Part shown: positions 1 to 10,258 of the stretch, piece after piece | How positions within the stretch are numbered: position 1 is the first letter of the stretch | Layout: each line of letters starts with the position of its first letter | Assembly (NCBI RefSeq): GCF_013522705.1 | Contig: NZ_JAAMRE010000011.1 | Coordinates: 1-64,000, forward strand | Direction: 5' to 3' | DNA from: Pseudomonas lurida | GTDB taxonomy: Bacteria; Pseudomonadota; Gammaproteobacteria; Pseudomonadales; Pseudomonadaceae | DNA length: 64,000 nucleotides | Notes under the pieces: generated by a model | What the model was told of the DNA's origin: nothing | Seen by the model: only the letters and a program-made list of their open reading frames with translations | The model's database searches: none | Translations under genes and position numbers: made by a program

Positions 1-91
1 GCGTTGGGCTGCGAAGCAGCCCCAAAACATAGTCCCGGAGCTGCCTCGCATACTGCGACGCTCCTATTGGGGCTGCTGCGCAGCCCAACGC
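1..91. repeat. REP doublet (inverted pair)
   Basis: Two arms at 1-25 and 67-91 are inverted copies of each other with about one mismatch. Each arm is itself a small palindrome (GGGCTGCGAAGCAGCCC in the first). This is the architecture of a Pseudomonas REPIN or REP doublet. A third partial palindrome fragment (GGGCAAGCCC) follows at about 94-103. The sequence class differs from the GTGGGAG-type REPs found later in the window. Confidence 0.75.
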
Positions 92-389
92 GGGGCAAGC
101 CCGCTCACCACAGTTACAGTGTTCCTCCTTAACTGACTGGCATTGCCCTGACCCGGTGGGTTTTTTTACGCCTCGCGATGGGGAAAAGGCTGTAGGTATT
201 TGTTACCCAAGTATTTTTTTAAGTGAATACTCTAAAAAAATCCCACGCGCTGCGAGATTGTTTCTACGCTTACGGTAAGCCTGATTTCTGGCCCGGGAAG
301 TCAGTCGGCTTGCCGTCGGGGCGTTGCGCTTCACGGGACGCAGGTGATGGGCGCAAGGAGTAGTTGTTCGATATCAGGAGAAGCAGTCC
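92..389. other. Non-coding stretch before the first small gene
   Basis: No convincing gene is present. A short GC stem (ACCC/GGGT) followed by seven T residues near 150-167 could be a weak plus-strand terminator. The remainder is AT-richer than the surroundings and would hold the promoter of the small gene at 390, but no clear -35/-10 pair could be assigned. Confidence 0.4.
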
Positions 390-575
390 ATGGCCAAGTC
401 CTATGGTGTAGCGGGTGTGGTGACGTCATTTCTGACGCGCAGGGTGTCTTTGCGGGGGCGAAGGTTGAGTTCGGACGAAGTGGAACTGCTGGCGCAGTAT
501 CGCGCATTGACGGAGGACGATCAGGTGGCCATGCGCTATTTGATTGGCGCGATGAAAAGCGTGTCGCGGTTCTGA
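390..575 (+). CDS. Small hypothetical protein, 61 aa
   Basis: The ATG at 390 is preceded by an AGGAGAAG Shine-Dalgarno sequence about 7 bases upstream. That makes it much more credible than the overlapping longer frame starting at 344. The product is basic at the N-terminus (several Arg around residues 17-26) and has an amphipathic helix-like C-terminal half. No signal peptide, membrane segment or known domain was recognised. A strong hairpin lies directly after the stop, consistent with a monocistronic unit. Function unknown. Confidence 0.65.
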   Translation: MAKSYGVAGVVTSFLTRRVSLRGRRLSSDEVELLAQYRALTEDDQVAMRYLIGAMKSVSRF

Positions 576-590
576 TCCGCCCTCCAGTCA

Positions 591-612
591 GGGGGGAGCG
601 GGTGCTCCCCCC
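591..612. terminator. Hairpin between the small gene and opgD
   Basis: A perfect 9-bp stem (GGGGGGAGC at 591-599, GCTCCCCCC at 604-612) with a 4-base loop lies between the convergent gene at 390-575 and the stop of opgD. The T-run is poor on both strands (TTGTTAT on plus), so this is a probable rather than certain bidirectional terminator. Confidence 0.6.
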
Positions 613-618
613 TTGTTA

Positions 619-2244
619 TCACGTGTACTTGCGCTGCTCCGGTGCCGGCGGAAAGTACTGGTACAGCCAGGTTTCGCTCAAGGTGCGGTCCTGGGTGCGA
701 ATGAACAGGCGCAATTCCACCGGCTCCACGCTGTCGCTGGTCGGGTACCAGTCAAACAGAATGCGGTAGCCCTTGATGTTGTCGAGCACCAGCACGCTGA
801 AATCCTTTACCTCGCCGTGGGAGCAGGTGACCACCGGTTCGATCCCGGTGCCGGCCGGCAGGCGGTCCAGGCCGCCGCCTTTGAAGTCCACGGCAAAACG
901 CCGTGCCCATACCTCCGGATAATGCTCGCCCGGTGCCCAGCCCTCGGTAAAACCGCCCATGCCGGAGCGGGTGGCATCCACCTGCGCCAGCGGCGTGCTT
1001 ACCGGCGGCAGGGCGCTCCAGTACAGTTTGTAGCCGTAGTTGAGCGAATCGCCGGCGGCCACCGGTTTTTTCGGGGTCCAGAAGGCCACGATGTTGTCCA
1101 GGGTTTCGCCGGTGGTGGGAATTTCCAGCAAGTCGATCGAGCCTTCACCCCAGGCTGTCGTGGGTTCTACCCACAGGCTTGGGCGTTTGCTATACCAGTC
1201 CACGGTGTCCTGGTAGCTGGCGAACTCATGGTCGGTCTGCACCAGGCCGAAGCCTTTCGGGTCGGTGTCGGCGAATGCGTTGAATTGCAACTTGGCCGGG
1301 TTGTTCAACGGACGGCAGACCCACTCGCCGTTGCCGCGCCACATGGCCAGGCGGTCCGAATCGTGGATCTGCGGGTGGATGGTGTCGCACATGCGGCGCT
1401 CGTGGGTGCCGCAACTGAACATGCTGGTCATCGCCGCGATGCCCAGTTGCTCGATTGCGGTGCGCGCATTGATATGCGCGTCGATGGCCATCACGACCTG
1501 GTTGGCCTGGCAGTCGATATCGAAGCGATAGGCACCCGTGGCGCTCGGCGAATCGAGCAGGGCGTAGACCACAAAGCGGGTGGCGTTCTTGTCCGGGGTC
1601 TCGAACCAGAACTGCGTGAAATCGGGAAACTCTTCACGCTTTTTCGCGTAGGTGTCGATCGCCAGACCGCGGGCGGATAACCCGTACTGACCGGTGGAAT
1701 CGACCGCGCGGAAGTAACTGGCGCCGAGAAACGACAGCACGTCATGACGGTCCAGCTCCGGCGCCTTGAACAGTTTGAAGCCGGAGAAACCCAGGTCGCC
1801 GGTCAGCTGTTTGGTGTCGACCGTGGTTTTTTCATAGTTGAACAGTGAAGGGCGGAAATGCACCTCACGCGCTTCACGCGTCTTGGGGTCGACGCTGTGC
1901 ATGCGCACCGGCGTCTTGAAACCCATGCCGACGTGGAAGAATTGCACGTCGAGCTGGCCATTGAGTTCTTTCCACAGCGAATGGTTGCCGTCGTAGCCGA
2001 TCGCGTTGAAGTTCTGCGGAGTCATGGTCGCCAGCGTCGGCGGCAGTACTTGTTTGGTGTCTTTGTAGGCGGTTGCGGCCAGTTGTTTGGCCTGGGCCTT
2101 GAGCGTTTCGAAGTCGAACGCCACGGCTTTGCCATCGGCGGCGCGGTTCCCGGCCCAGGCCTGGGCAGCGAGCAGGCCACTGGCCGACAGACCGGTATAA
2201 GCCGCAATGGCCATGGACGCTTTGAGCAAATTCCTGCGATGCAT
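619..2244 (-). CDS. opgD: Glucans biosynthesis protein D (OpgD/MdoD), Tat-exported
   Basis: The 541-aa product begins with a twin-arginine signal (HRRNLLKAS, then a hydrophobic stretch ending AAQAWA near residue 31), so it is expected in the periplasm. The rest matches the OpgD/OpgG family, which shapes the backbone of osmoregulated periplasmic glucans. Family-typical segments include [18 protein letters not shown] and the tryptophan-rich central region. Length is normal. It stands alone; opgG and opgH are not in the window. The start was chosen because the Tat motif begins right after it. Confidence 0.93.
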   Translation of the reverse strand: MHRRNLLKASMAIAAYTGLSASGLLAAQAWAGNRAADGKAVAFDFETLKAQAKQLAATAYKDTKQVLPPTLATMTPQNFNAIGYDGNHSLWKELNGQLDVQFFHVGMGFKTPVRMHSVDPKTREAREVHFRPSLFNYEKTTVDTKQLTGDLGFSGFKLFKAPELDRHDVLSFLGASYFRAVDSTGQYGLSARGLAIDTYAKKREEFPDFTQFWFETPDKNATRFVVYALLDSPSATGAYRFDIDCQANQVVMAIDAHINARTAIEQLGIAAMTSMFSCGTHERRMCDTIHPQIHDSDRLAMWRGNGEWVCRPLNNPAKLQFNAFADTDPKGFGLVQTDHEFASYQDTVDWYSKRPSLWVEPTTAWGEGSIDLLEIPTTGETLDNIVAFWTPKKPVAAGDSLNYGYKLYWSALPPVSTPLAQVDATRSGMGGFTEGWAPGEHYPEVWARRFAVDFKGGGLDRLPAGTGIEPVVTCSHGEVKDFSVLVLDNIKGYRILFDWYPTSDSVEPVELRLFIRTQDRTLSETWLYQYFPPAPEQRKYT

Positions 2245-2480
2245 AGAGACAACCTGTCGTGAGCAAATCCCGCGCCGTTCCTGGCACGTGCTGGATCAGA
2301 AAATACGGTTCGGACATGCCTTCGGCCAAACGCTACGGACATTAAACAGACGCCGGATAGCTTAAGCGGTTCGGTGGAGGAGGAAAATTGATTGATGGCG
2401 GGGTGATGGCATTGCAAATGCGACAAGACATTTCCGGGGCTGTGGACGAACACATTACTCAAGAATTATGAAAATCCAAT

Positions 2481-2568
2481 GTGGGAGCAGGCTTGCCCCC
2501 CGATAGCGGTGTATCAGCCAACTATTTCAGTGCTGACCCACTGCTATCGGGGGCAAGCCCCCTCCCAC
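2481..2568. repeat. REPIN between opgD and spdH
   Basis: Two REP arms in inverted orientation (GTGGGAGCAGGCTTGCC at 2481-2497, continuing to GATAGC at 2507; mirror arm 2543-2568) are separated by about 35 bases. This is the GTGGGAG-type REPIN typical of the P. fluorescens group. It occupies most of the roughly 360-base gap 2245-2601. The part nearest opgD (2245-2460) should hold the opgD promoter, but no confident promoter boxes were seen. Confidence 0.85.
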
Positions 2569-2601
2569 AAAGAGTTTTGTATTGTCGGTCAGAGGTGTGT
2601 T

Positions 2602-4464
2602 TCAGGCCACTTCGCCCACGGCTCGGTACGCCTCGTCGATCGCCGCATGGGCGTACGCACTCCACGCCGCGTCCGAGTTGGCGATGCTCACATGCCCCAG
2701 GGGTTTGCGCGCCAGGTTCATCAGCGCTTCGCTTTCGTCGGCGTCATCGAACAGGCTGTTGGAAAAATACGCATAGCCGTGGGACCAGCGATTCACTGTG
2801 ATCGCCAGAATATCCGTCTCATGATTGAACCCGCCCGGGCCGAGCATGCGTTGCAGTTGGTCACGCAACTGCGCTTCCAGTTGCTCGAATGTCTGCCCAT
2901 ACAAGCGGCCACGTCCGGCGCGGGCCTGATCGCGGGCGTTCATGCCGCTGTTGGGGCTGGTGGGCACGTAGACCATGTGCAGGCCGATCGGTTGCGTGGG
3001 GTCGCGCGGGTGGTCGTAACCGCCCATGCTCACCGGGTAGTCCAGTTTGATGCGGCTGTACGGCTGGGTGGCCGCGTAGATTTCATGCACCCCCAGCTTC
3101 TGAAACGCTTGCCAATTTCGGATCACTACCTTGGTGTACACCAGCGGGAATTTCACGTTCTGGCTCAAGGCGTGGGCCTGAGGCGCGGGCAGGCCTTTGA
3201 GCAGGTAAGGAATCATCATGTTGTAGCAGGCCAGGATGCAGCGTTTGCCGCGCACCTGTGCGAGTTGTCCGCCTCGGCTGTAGCCGATATGCACGCCATC
3301 GCCGACATTGCGCACGCTCACCACCGTGCTGTTCAAACGCAGGCGCACCGGTGCCTTGGGTTGATCGAGCCTGGCGTAGTCGAAGGCCGCCAGCACGATA
3401 TCGTCCATGCTGTGCCCTGGCGCCACCCCGGGAATCAGGCTGCGCACCAGGAGGCGTGCGAGCGACGCATTGCCGTCCGGGAAATGATAGATGTAGGGCT
3501 CTTCCATTTCTGCGGCGGCTTCTTCGCTGATAGGCGCCAGATTCATTCCGCCAAAACCTGGGAAACCCACATTGTAGGCATCGGAAGCAGCCACGGCATC
3601 GATGCTCAAGGCCATGAAGTCGTTGGTACGGCTCTGAAAATACTTCACCGCGCCTTCCGACAATCCCACGTTCTTGAGCAGGAAATCCCGGTAGCTGGTG
3701 GCTGCCAGGTAGTCAGCCTTTTCCTTGGCGTTCTTGCCGGGCAGGTAGTCCCTGGGGGCGGTGTGCAGCTCGATCAGCGCCTGGCGGTCGGCGGTCGGCA
3801 GTGGGAAGTCATTGATGAAGTCACCGAGGGCACGCGCATGCAACTGGTCCGGGGCGATGTCGTCAGCCACCATCGGCGTCGGGTCGCCGGTCACCAGTTT
3901 GTCTTCGCCGAAATTCTCCTTGTCGAAGAACACCCCGCGCGACAGCCCCAGGTTTGGGTAGAACTGGCGGTCGAAGGCCGTTTCGAAGCGCTTGATAGTC
4001 ACCCCGAGTTTTTTCAGCAGGCCGTTCACCGGTTTGCTGAACAGGTGGTTGGGCGACTGGAAGGCCTCACTGCCGCCGTAGCCGATGATCATGCGGCCGC
4101 CGGCCTGGAACTCATTGCGCTTGGCGTGGCCGCCGAAGTCGTCGTGGTTCTCCAGGATCAGGATTTTCGCATTCGGATGTTTCTCGCGGTAGAACCACGC
4201 CGCCGACAAGCCGCTCAGGCCACCGCCGACCACCACCAGGTCATAGTGCTCGGTGATGGGCAATTTATCGGTGTCGAAGACTTTCTTTTCCCAACCCATC
4301 TGGTGCGCCACTTCGAAGGCGCCGACATGGCTGCCGCGCAGGCCGGTGAGGGCGGGTGGGTAATAGCGACCGTCGGGCGCGGCCCGAAGGATCTGCAGCG
4401 GCGTCATGCCGGCAGCGACGGTGATGGCGACGCCGTTGAGGAAGTCGCGGCGGGTGATGTCCAT
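2602..4464 (-). CDS. spdH: Spermidine dehydrogenase-like flavoprotein (SpdH), Tat signal
   Basis: The start is placed at the second ATG (4464) because AGGA is six bases upstream of it and abuts the first ATG at 4470. This gives 620 aa, the length I recall for P. aeruginosa SpdH. A twin-arginine motif (TRRDFLNG) precedes a hydrophobic stretch. A dinucleotide-binding fold follows at about residues 78-110 (VVVGGGLSGLSAAWF, ending in an acidic ILEN), typical for FAD. The characterised family member oxidises spermidine to 1,3-diaminopropane and 4-aminobutyraldehyde. The adjacent aminobutyraldehyde dehydrogenase and polyamine-type ABC importer fit that role well. A generic FAD amine oxidase is the alternative. 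The gene is transcribed with 4531-5955, 66 bases upstream. Confidence 0.82.
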   Translation of the reverse strand: MDITRRDFLNGVAITVAAGMTPLQILRAAPDGRYYPPALTGLRGSHVGAFEVAHQMGWEKKVFDTDKLPITEHYDLVVVGGGLSGLSAAWFYREKHPNAKILILENHDDFGGHAKRNEFQAGGRMIIGYGGSEAFQSPNHLFSKPVNGLLKKLGVTIKRFETAFDRQFYPNLGLSRGVFFDKENFGEDKLVTGDPTPMVADDIAPDQLHARALGDFINDFPLPTADRQALIELHTAPRDYLPGKNAKEKADYLAATSYRDFLLKNVGLSEGAVKYFQSRTNDFMALSIDAVAASDAYNVGFPGFGGMNLAPISEEAAAEMEEPYIYHFPDGNASLARLLVRSLIPGVAPGHSMDDIVLAAFDYARLDQPKAPVRLRLNSTVVSVRNVGDGVHIGYSRGGQLAQVRGKRCILACYNMMIPYLLKGLPAPQAHALSQNVKFPLVYTKVVIRNWQAFQKLGVHEIYAATQPYSRIKLDYPVSMGGYDHPRDPTQPIGLHMVYVPTSPNSGMNARDQARAGRGRLYGQTFEQLEAQLRDQLQRMLGPGGFNHETDILAITVNRWSHGYAYFSNSLFDDADESEALMNLARKPLGHVSIANSDAAWSAYAHAAIDEAYRAVGEVA

Positions 4465-4530
4465 GGGCATTCCTGAAAATTATTGTTATGAGCCCCCTGC
4501 AAGCGCCTGCGTGCAGGGGGTGGCGGCGAA

Positions 4531-5955
4531 TCAGTGCTTGAACATCACATGCCGGACCGTGGTGTAGTCCTCCAGGCCATACATGGACATGTCCTTGCCA
4601 TACCCCGACAGTTTCTGACCGCCGTGAGGCATTTCGCTGACGAGCATAAAGTGGGTATTTACCCAGGTGCAGCCGTACTGCAGGCGCGCGGCCAGGCGAT
4701 GGGCGCGGCCTACGTCGGCTGTCCATACCGACGAGGCGAGGCCGTAGTCCGAATCGTTGGCCCAACCCAGCACCTGGGCTTCGTCGTTGAACTTGGTCAC
4801 TGACACCACTGGCCCGAACACCTCGCGGCGCACGATTTCGTCGTCCTGCTGGGCGTCGGCCAGCACGGTCGGTTCAAAGAAGAACCCATTGCCTTCCACG
4901 GCCTTGCCGCCGGTGATCAAACGGATATGCGGTTGTGCCACGGCACGTTCGACAAACCCGGCCACGCGGTCGCGGTGTTGCGCGGTGATCAATGGCCCCA
5001 GCTCGGTGCTCGGGTCATCCTGCAAACCGTACTTGATGCTGGCGACCGCCGCGCCGAGCTTCTCGACAAACGCGTCGTAAATGTCCGCCTGGGCATAGAT
5101 GCGGCACGCCGCCGTGCAGTCCTGGCCGGCGTTGTAGAAGCCGAAGGTGCGGATGCCTTCAACGGCGGCGTCGATGTCCGCATCGTTGAAGATAATCACC
5201 GGTGCCTTGCCGCCCAGCTCCATGTGCATGCGTTTCACGCTGTCGGCAGTGTTGGCGATGATGTTCGCGCCGGTGGCGATGGAACCGGTCAGTGACACCA
5301 TGCGTACTTTCGGGTGCTGCACCAGTGGGCTGCCCACGGTCGGGCCACGGCCGAACACCAGATTGAGCACGCCGGCCGGGAAGATCTCCGACGCCAGTTC
5401 CACCATGCGCAACGCCGTCAGTGGGGTTTGCTCCGACGGTTTGAGCACCACGGTATTACCGGCGGCCAGGGCCGGGGCGATTTTCCACGCGACCATCATC
5501 AGCGGGTAGTTCCACGGCGCGATGGACGCGATCACGCCTACCGGATCGCGGCGGATCATCGAGGTATGGCCGGGCAAGTATTCGCCGCTGGCCGAACCGC
5601 TCATGCAGCGGCTGGCGCCGGCAAAAAAGCGGAACACGTCGGCAATCGCCGGGATCTCGTCGTTGAGCGCGGCGCTGTAGGGTTTGCCGCAATTGTCCGA
5701 CTCCAGCTTGGCCAGTTCTTCACCGTGGGCTTCGATGGCGTCGGCCAATTTGAGCAACAGCAGCGAGCGGTCCTTGGGCGCGGTCTGCGACCAGTTCTCA
5801 AACGCGGCATCGGCGGCCCGCACGGCGGCGTCGACCTGGGCTTCGCTGGCTTCGTTGATTTCCACCAGCACACGGCCCAGGGCCGGGTTGAACACCGCTT
5901 GTGCCGGGCCTTCGCCTTGTACCAGTTGGCCGTTGATCAGCAGTTTGGTTTGCAT
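4531..5955 (-). CDS. Gamma-aminobutyraldehyde dehydrogenase (PatD/YdcW-like), copy 1
   Basis: This 474-aa NAD-dependent aldehyde dehydrogenase has the cofactor-binding APWNYPLMM segment, the general-base Glu in [10 protein letters not shown] and the catalytic Cys in [10 protein letters not shown]. It would oxidise 4-aminobutanal to GABA in putrescine or spermidine breakdown. GGAGGA lies seven bases before the ATG at 5955, so the in-frame ATG at 5970 is rejected. It sits immediately upstream of spdH in the same direction. It is closely similar to the dehydrogenase at 10259-11746, pointing to duplication or divided substrate ranges (for example 3-aminopropanal versus 4-aminobutanal, which is my inference). 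Confidence 0.85.
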   Translation of the reverse strand: MQTKLLINGQLVQGEGPAQAVFNPALGRVLVEINEASEAQVDAAVRAADAAFENWSQTAPKDRSLLLLKLADAIEAHGEELAKLESDNCGKPYSAALNDEIPAIADVFRFFAGASRCMSGSASGEYLPGHTSMIRRDPVGVIASIAPWNYPLMMVAWKIAPALAAGNTVVLKPSEQTPLTALRMVELASEIFPAGVLNLVFGRGPTVGSPLVQHPKVRMVSLTGSIATGANIIANTADSVKRMHMELGGKAPVIIFNDADIDAAVEGIRTFGFYNAGQDCTAACRIYAQADIYDAFVEKLGAAVASIKYGLQDDPSTELGPLITAQHRDRVAGFVERAVAQPHIRLITGGKAVEGNGFFFEPTVLADAQQDDEIVRREVFGPVVSVTKFNDEAQVLGWANDSDYGLASSVWTADVGRAHRLAARLQYGCTWVNTHFMLVSEMPHGGQKLSGYGKDMSMYGLEDYTTVRHVMFKH

Positions 5956-6009
5956 GATTGAGTCCTCCAAAAAACGCGTGTTATTTCCCTGAAGAAACCG
6001 GATTTAAAT

Positions 6010-6096
6010 GTGGGAGGGGGCTTGCCCCCGATGCCAGTGGTTCAGTGACAGCTGTGTTGGCTGTCACACCGCTATCGGGGGTAAGCCCCCTCCCAC
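6010..6096. repeat. REPIN between importer genes and copy 1 dehydrogenase
   Basis: Inverted REP arms lie at 6010-6032 and 6071-6096 (GTGGGAGGGGGCTTGCC type). An inner hairpin (GTGACAGC/GCTGTCAC) is nested between them. Because it lies between co-directional genes it could attenuate or stabilise the polycistronic message. Confidence 0.85.
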
Positions 6097-6125
6097 ATTT
6101 GAACCGCGTTCCTTCAGTGGCCAAG

Positions 6126-6935
6126 TTATTTACCGCCACTCCCCGCCACGCTTTCACCGCCGCGGGTCAAGTAATAAGCGCCCAGGATCGGGAACATCGT
6201 CACCAGCATCACCAGCATCGCCACCACGTTGGTCACCGGCACATCCCGTGGCCGGCTCAACTGGTTGAGCAACCACAGCGGCAAGGTGCGTTCATGCCCG
6301 GCGGTGAAGGTGGTGACGATGATTTCGTCGAACGACAGCGCAAACGCGAGCATGCCGCCGGCCAGCAACGCCGAGCCCAGGTTGGGCATGATGATGTAGC
6401 GGAACGTCTGCCAGCCGTCGGCGCCCAGGTCCATCGACGCCTCGATCAGGCTGTGGGAGGTGCGGCGCAGGCGCGCGATGACGTTGTTGTAGACAATCAC
6501 CACGCAAAAGGTCGCGTGGCCGACGATGATGGTGAACATCCCCGGCTCGATGCCCAGGGTCTTGAACGTCGCCAGCAGAGCGATACCGGTGATGATCCCC
6601 GGCAGCGCAATCGGCAGGATCAGCATCAGCGACACGCCCTGTTTGCCGAAGAACTCCCGTCGATACAAGGCCGCCGAGGCCAGCGTGCCGAGCACCATGG
6701 CGATCAGGGTGGCGATGGCAGCGATCTGCAGCGACAACTTGATCGCTTCCAGCACGTCGGGCCGTGCGAACGCCACGCTGAACCACTTCAGGGTAAAGCC
6801 CTGGGGCGGAAAGCTGAACGCGGCTTCTTCGGTGTTGAAGGCGTAGAGGAAGATGATCAGGATCGGAAAGTGCAGGAACAACAGGCCGCCCCAGGCGGCC
6901 ATGCGCAAACCGAGAGTGGCTTTTTCAGAGTGCAT
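6126..6935 (-). CDS. Polyamine-type ABC transporter permease (YdcV/PotI-like)
   Basis: The 269-aa inner-membrane protein has about six hydrophobic segments and the EAA loop typical of importer permeases ([14 protein letters not shown]). Its closest functional type is the PotC/PotI/YdcV permease. Its start overlaps the end of the preceding permease gene by 11 bases, so the two are translationally coupled. Together with 6925-7857, 7859-8893 and 9034-10185 it makes a complete binding-protein-dependent importer, likely for putrescine or spermidine given the neighbours. Confidence 0.87.
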   Translation of the reverse strand: MHSEKATLGLRMAAWGGLLFLHFPILIIFLYAFNTEEAAFSFPPQGFTLKWFSVAFARPDVLEAIKLSLQIAAIATLIAMVLGTLASAALYRREFFGKQGVSLMLILPIALPGIITGIALLATFKTLGIEPGMFTIIVGHATFCVVIVYNNVIARLRRTSHSLIEASMDLGADGWQTFRYIIMPNLGSALLAGGMLAFALSFDEIIVTTFTAGHERTLPLWLLNQLSRPRDVPVTNVVAMLVMLVTMFPILGAYYLTRGGESVAGSGGK

Positions 6936-7857
6936 CGAAGGCCCCCAGGCGTTTGACGATGGACAGGTAAATCGCGATCAGCACGATCGGCACCAGGGTG
7001 AACGCCGCCGCCATGGGCATATTGCCGATGGCACCTTGCTGCGCGTACACCATGCCGCCGACGAAGTAGCCCGGCGGGCCCACCAGTTGCGGCACGATAA
7101 AGTCGCCCAGGGTCAGCGAGAACGTGAAGATCGACCCGGCGGCGATCCCCGGCACCGACAGCGGCAGAATCACCTGCATAAAGGTCTGGCGCGGCTTGGC
7201 CCCCAGGTCGGCCGAGGCTTGCAGCAACGACGGCGGCAAACGCTCCAGGGACGCCTGAATCGGCAGAATCATGAACGGCAGCCAGATATAGACGAACACC
7301 ATGAACCGTCCCAGGTGCGAGGTGCTCAAGGTGCTGCCGCCCACGCCGGGGATGCCCAGCACGAAATGCAGCAGCGGCTCCAGCCCCAGGTGCTGCACAA
7401 ACCACTGCGCCACGCCGCCCTTGGCCAGCAGCAGGGTCCAGGCGTAGGCCTTGACGATGTAACTGGCCCACATCGGCATCATCACGGCGATGTAGAAAAA
7501 CGCCTTGGTCTTGCCGGTGGTGTAGCGCGCCATGTAGTACGCAATCGGGAAGGCGACAATGGCGCTGGCGATCGACACCACGATCGCCATGCTCAGGGTG
7601 CGCAGGATGATGTCGAAGTTCGACGGCTGGAACAGCGCGGCGAAGTTGGCCAAGGTGAGGTCTGGAGTGACCGCCATGGTGAAGTCATCGAAGGTGTAGA
7701 AGCCTTGCCACAGCAGGGTCAGCAACGACCCCAGGTAGATCGCGCCGAACCAGATCAGCGGCGGCACCAGCAGCATTGCCAGGTACAGGTTGGGCTTGCG
7801 GTACAGCAGGTTGGAAAACCTGCGCATCGGCGCGTGTTGGGGAAGGGCCAGGCTCAT
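6925..7857 (-). CDS. Polyamine-type ABC transporter permease (YdcU/PotH-like)
   Basis: The 310-aa permease starts with a short cytoplasmic basic tail ([12 protein letters not shown]) and a first transmembrane helix, with an EAA loop later ([14 protein letters not shown]). It pairs with the overlapping downstream permease as a heterodimer. Only one base separates its ATG from the stop of the ATPase gene upstream, so the three cistrons form one tightly coupled unit. Confidence 0.87.
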   Translation of the reverse strand: MSLALPQHAPMRRFSNLLYRKPNLYLAMLLVPPLIWFGAIYLGSLLTLLWQGFYTFDDFTMAVTPDLTLANFAALFQPSNFDIILRTLSMAIVVSIASAIVAFPIAYYMARYTTGKTKAFFYIAVMMPMWASYIVKAYAWTLLLAKGGVAQWFVQHLGLEPLLHFVLGIPGVGGSTLSTSHLGRFMVFVYIWLPFMILPIQASLERLPPSLLQASADLGAKPRQTFMQVILPLSVPGIAAGSIFTFSLTLGDFIVPQLVGPPGYFVGGMVYAQQGAIGNMPMAAAFTLVPIVLIAIYLSIVKRLGAFDAL

Positions 7858-7858
7858 G

Positions 7859-8893
7859 TCACACCTCGCCTGCGCTGTCAGTCAGCGGCGTCATGGCTTC
7901 CCGCGCCCAACGCGCGGTGAGGGGCTGGCCGACCTGATGGGCGCCGCTGGTGTCCAGCCACTGGTTGTTGGCCTGGCTGATGTTCAGGGTCTGGCCGTTG
8001 TCCAATTTCAGCTCAAAGCGGGTGGCGCTGCCCTGGTACTGGATGTCATGCAGCACGCCGCTGATCTCCACATCACCGGCGCCCAGCGGGCCTTCGGCAA
8101 ACCGCACGTGCTCCGGGCGGATCGAAAACGGCTGGGCGCTGCCGCCCAGGCGCCGGGCCAGTTCGCCGCGGATCACGTTGGAGGTACCGACGAATTCGGC
8201 GACGAACGCCGTGGCCGGTTTCATGTACAGGTTGCGTGGAGTATCGACCTGTTCGATACGGCCCTTGTTGAACACCGCCACGCGGTCGGACATCGACAGC
8301 GCTTCGGTCTGGTCGTGGGTCACGAAGATAAAAGTGATGCCGAGCTGGCGTTGCAGCTTTTTCAGCTCGCTTTGCATTTGTTCGCGCAGCTTGAGGTCGA
8401 GGGCGCCCAATGGCTCGTCGAGCAACAGCACGCGCGGACGATTGACCAGCGCCCGGGCCAGGGCTACCCGTTGGCGTTGGCCGCCGGAGAGCTGCACGGG
8501 TTTGCGCTCACCGTAGCCGCCCAGCGCCACCATGCCCAAGGCTTCCTCGGCGCGGTTGAGGCGTTCGGCCTTGCCTACGCCCTTTACCTTCATACCGTAG
8601 GCCACGTTGTCGCGCACATTCATATGGGGGAACAGTGCGTAATCCTGAAACACGGTGTTTACGTCGCGCTGATACGGCGGCAGGCCGGCGGCTTCCTCGC
8701 CATGAATGCGGATCGAGCCGGCGCTCGGTTGCTCGAAACCGGCAATCAGGCGCAGGCAAGTGGTCTTGCCCGAGCCGGAGGGGCCGAGCATGGAAAAGAA
8801 CTCGCCGTCCTGGATATCGATGGACACCCGGTCAACGGCCTTCACTTCGCCGAATTGACGGGAAACGTGGGTGAATTGGACTGCAAGCGTCAT
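7859..8893 (-). CDS. Polyamine-type ABC transporter ATPase (YdcT/PotA-like)
   Basis: The 344-aa ATPase has Walker A (GPSGSGKTT), the ABC signature (LSGGQRQR), Walker B (VLLLDEPLGALD) and the H-loop (FVTHDQTEA), followed by a C-terminal TOBE-like domain as in PotA. The start at 8893 (MTLAVQFTHVS) is preferred over an upstream in-frame ATG at 8962. It has GGAG upstream, and the extra residues encoded from 8962 do not look like family sequence. It powers the importer encoded by its neighbours. Confidence 0.9.
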   Translation of the reverse strand: MTLAVQFTHVSRQFGEVKAVDRVSIDIQDGEFFSMLGPSGSGKTTCLRLIAGFEQPSAGSIRIHGEEAAGLPPYQRDVNTVFQDYALFPHMNVRDNVAYGMKVKGVGKAERLNRAEEALGMVALGGYGERKPVQLSGGQRQRVALARALVNRPRVLLLDEPLGALDLKLREQMQSELKKLQRQLGITFIFVTHDQTEALSMSDRVAVFNKGRIEQVDTPRNLYMKPATAFVAEFVGTSNVIRGELARRLGGSAQPFSIRPEHVRFAEGPLGAGDVEISGVLHDIQYQGSATRFELKLDNGQTLNISQANNQWLDTSGAHQVGQPLTARWAREAMTPLTDSAGEV

Positions 8894-8979
8894 GGTGCGG
8901 TGCTCCAAAAAGGCGCGGGTCGTCGCAGCGGCCCGGCCTGGACTTCTGAAAAAACAAAACATCTGTGAGTGCGGTCAAT

Positions 8980-9005
8980 GTGGGAGGGGGCTTGCCCCCT
9001 CCCAC
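8980..9005. repeat. Single REP hairpin
   Basis: A perfect inverted repeat (GTGGGAGGGGGC... mirrored to ...CCCCCTCCCAC) of the same class as the REPINs lies between the binding-protein gene and the ATPase gene. In a co-transcribed operon such a hairpin often protects the upstream mRNA, which would favour excess binding protein. That last point is inference. Confidence 0.88.
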
Positions 9006-9033
9006 AGGAGACCTTCAAATAACCTGAAGGTCG

Positions 9034-10185
9034 TTACCGGCCGCCCATGATCGCGATGTAATCCTGGGTCCAGCGGCTATACGGCACGAACTTGCCACCC
9101 TCGGCCTGCGGGGTTTTCCAGAAGGCGATTTTGTCGAATTGGTCGAAGCCATTGGTCTTGCAACCCTCGGCGCCGAGCAGTTCGCTCTCCTTGCACGCGG
9201 CCGGCACCGCCGGCAGCGAGCCGAACCATGCGGCGACATCGCCCTGGACCTTCGGCTGCAGCGACCAGTCCATCCACTTGTAGGCGCAGTTGGGGTGTTT
9301 GGCCTCGCTGTGCAGCATGGTGGTGTCGGCCCAGCCGGTGGCGCCTTCCTTGGGAATAGTCGAGGCGATCGGTTGTTTCTCGTTGACCAGCCCGTTGACC
9401 TGATATGGCCAGGCGCTGGAGGCCACCACGCCCTCGTTCTTGAAGTCACTCATCTGCACGGTGGTGTCGTGCCAATAGCGGTGAATCAACGGTTGCTGGG
9501 CACGCAGCAGGTCAAGCACGGCCTTGTACTGGGCTTCGGTCAGTTCGTAGGGGCTCTGGATGCCCAGCTCCGGCTGGGTGGCCTTGAGGTACAGCGCCGC
9601 ATCGGCAATGTAGATCGGGCCGTCATACGCCTGCACGCGGCCCTTGTTCGGCTTGCCGTCCGGCAGGTTCTGCGGGGCGAACAGCACGCTCCAACTGGTG
9701 GGTGCGGTCTTGAACACGGTGGTGTTGTACATCAGCACATTCGGCCCCCACTGGTACGGGGTGCCGTAGGTCTGCTGGCCGACCACGTACCACGGCGCAT
9801 CCTTGAGACGCGGGTCGATGTTTTTCCAGTTGGGAATCAGCGCCGTATTGATCGGCTGCACACGCTTGCCGACGATCAACCGCAGCGACGCATCGCCGGA
9901 GGCGGTCACCAGGTCATAGCCGCCTTTGGCCATCAGGCTGACCATTTCGTCAGAGGTGGCGGCGGTTTTCACATTGACCTTGCAGCCGGTTTCCTTCTCG
10001 AAACCGCTGACCCAATCGTAGGCTTTGTCGCTTTCGCCACGTTCGATATAGCCGGGCCAGGCGACGATATCCAATTGGCCTTCGCCGGCGCCGAGTGCTT
10101 TGAGCGGTTCGGCGGCCTGCAGGCTGGCGCTGGCCAGCAGCGCGGTGGTCAAGGCACTGAGCAGTGCGGTCTTGTGCGCGGACAT
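9034..10185 (-). CDS. Periplasmic polyamine-binding protein (YdcS/PotF-like)
   Basis: The 383-aa product has a Sec signal peptide (MSAHKTALLSALTTALLAS, cleavage probably after SLQAA near residue 25) and then a mature solute-binding protein of the PotD/PotF/YdcS class (DIVAWPGYIERG near the start, VTASGDASLRL later). The start at 10185 follows AGAGGGAA. It delivers substrate to the permease pair downstream in the same operon. Exact substrate (putrescine, spermidine or GABA-like) cannot be settled from sequence alone. Confidence 0.88.
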   Translation of the reverse strand: MSAHKTALLSALTTALLASASLQAAEPLKALGAGEGQLDIVAWPGYIERGESDKAYDWVSGFEKETGCKVNVKTAATSDEMVSLMAKGGYDLVTASGDASLRLIVGKRVQPINTALIPNWKNIDPRLKDAPWYVVGQQTYGTPYQWGPNVLMYNTTVFKTAPTSWSVLFAPQNLPDGKPNKGRVQAYDGPIYIADAALYLKATQPELGIQSPYELTEAQYKAVLDLLRAQQPLIHRYWHDTTVQMSDFKNEGVVASSAWPYQVNGLVNEKQPIASTIPKEGATGWADTTMLHSEAKHPNCAYKWMDWSLQPKVQGDVAAWFGSLPAVPAACKESELLGAEGCKTNGFDQFDKIAFWKTPQAEGGKFVPYSRWTQDYIAIMGGR

Positions 10186-10258
10186 GGGGGTTCCCTCTTC
10201 TTTAATTATGGTCGGGGCAGTGTGTGAAGCCGTGACGCATGAGCTTAGTTGTTGTTTT

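Noticed and set aside
2479..4476. 665-codon open frame on the plus strand opposite spdH
   Set aside because: High-GC codon-position bias opens long antisense frames. The translated sequence has no family resemblance, and spdH on the other strand has clear FAD and Tat motifs.
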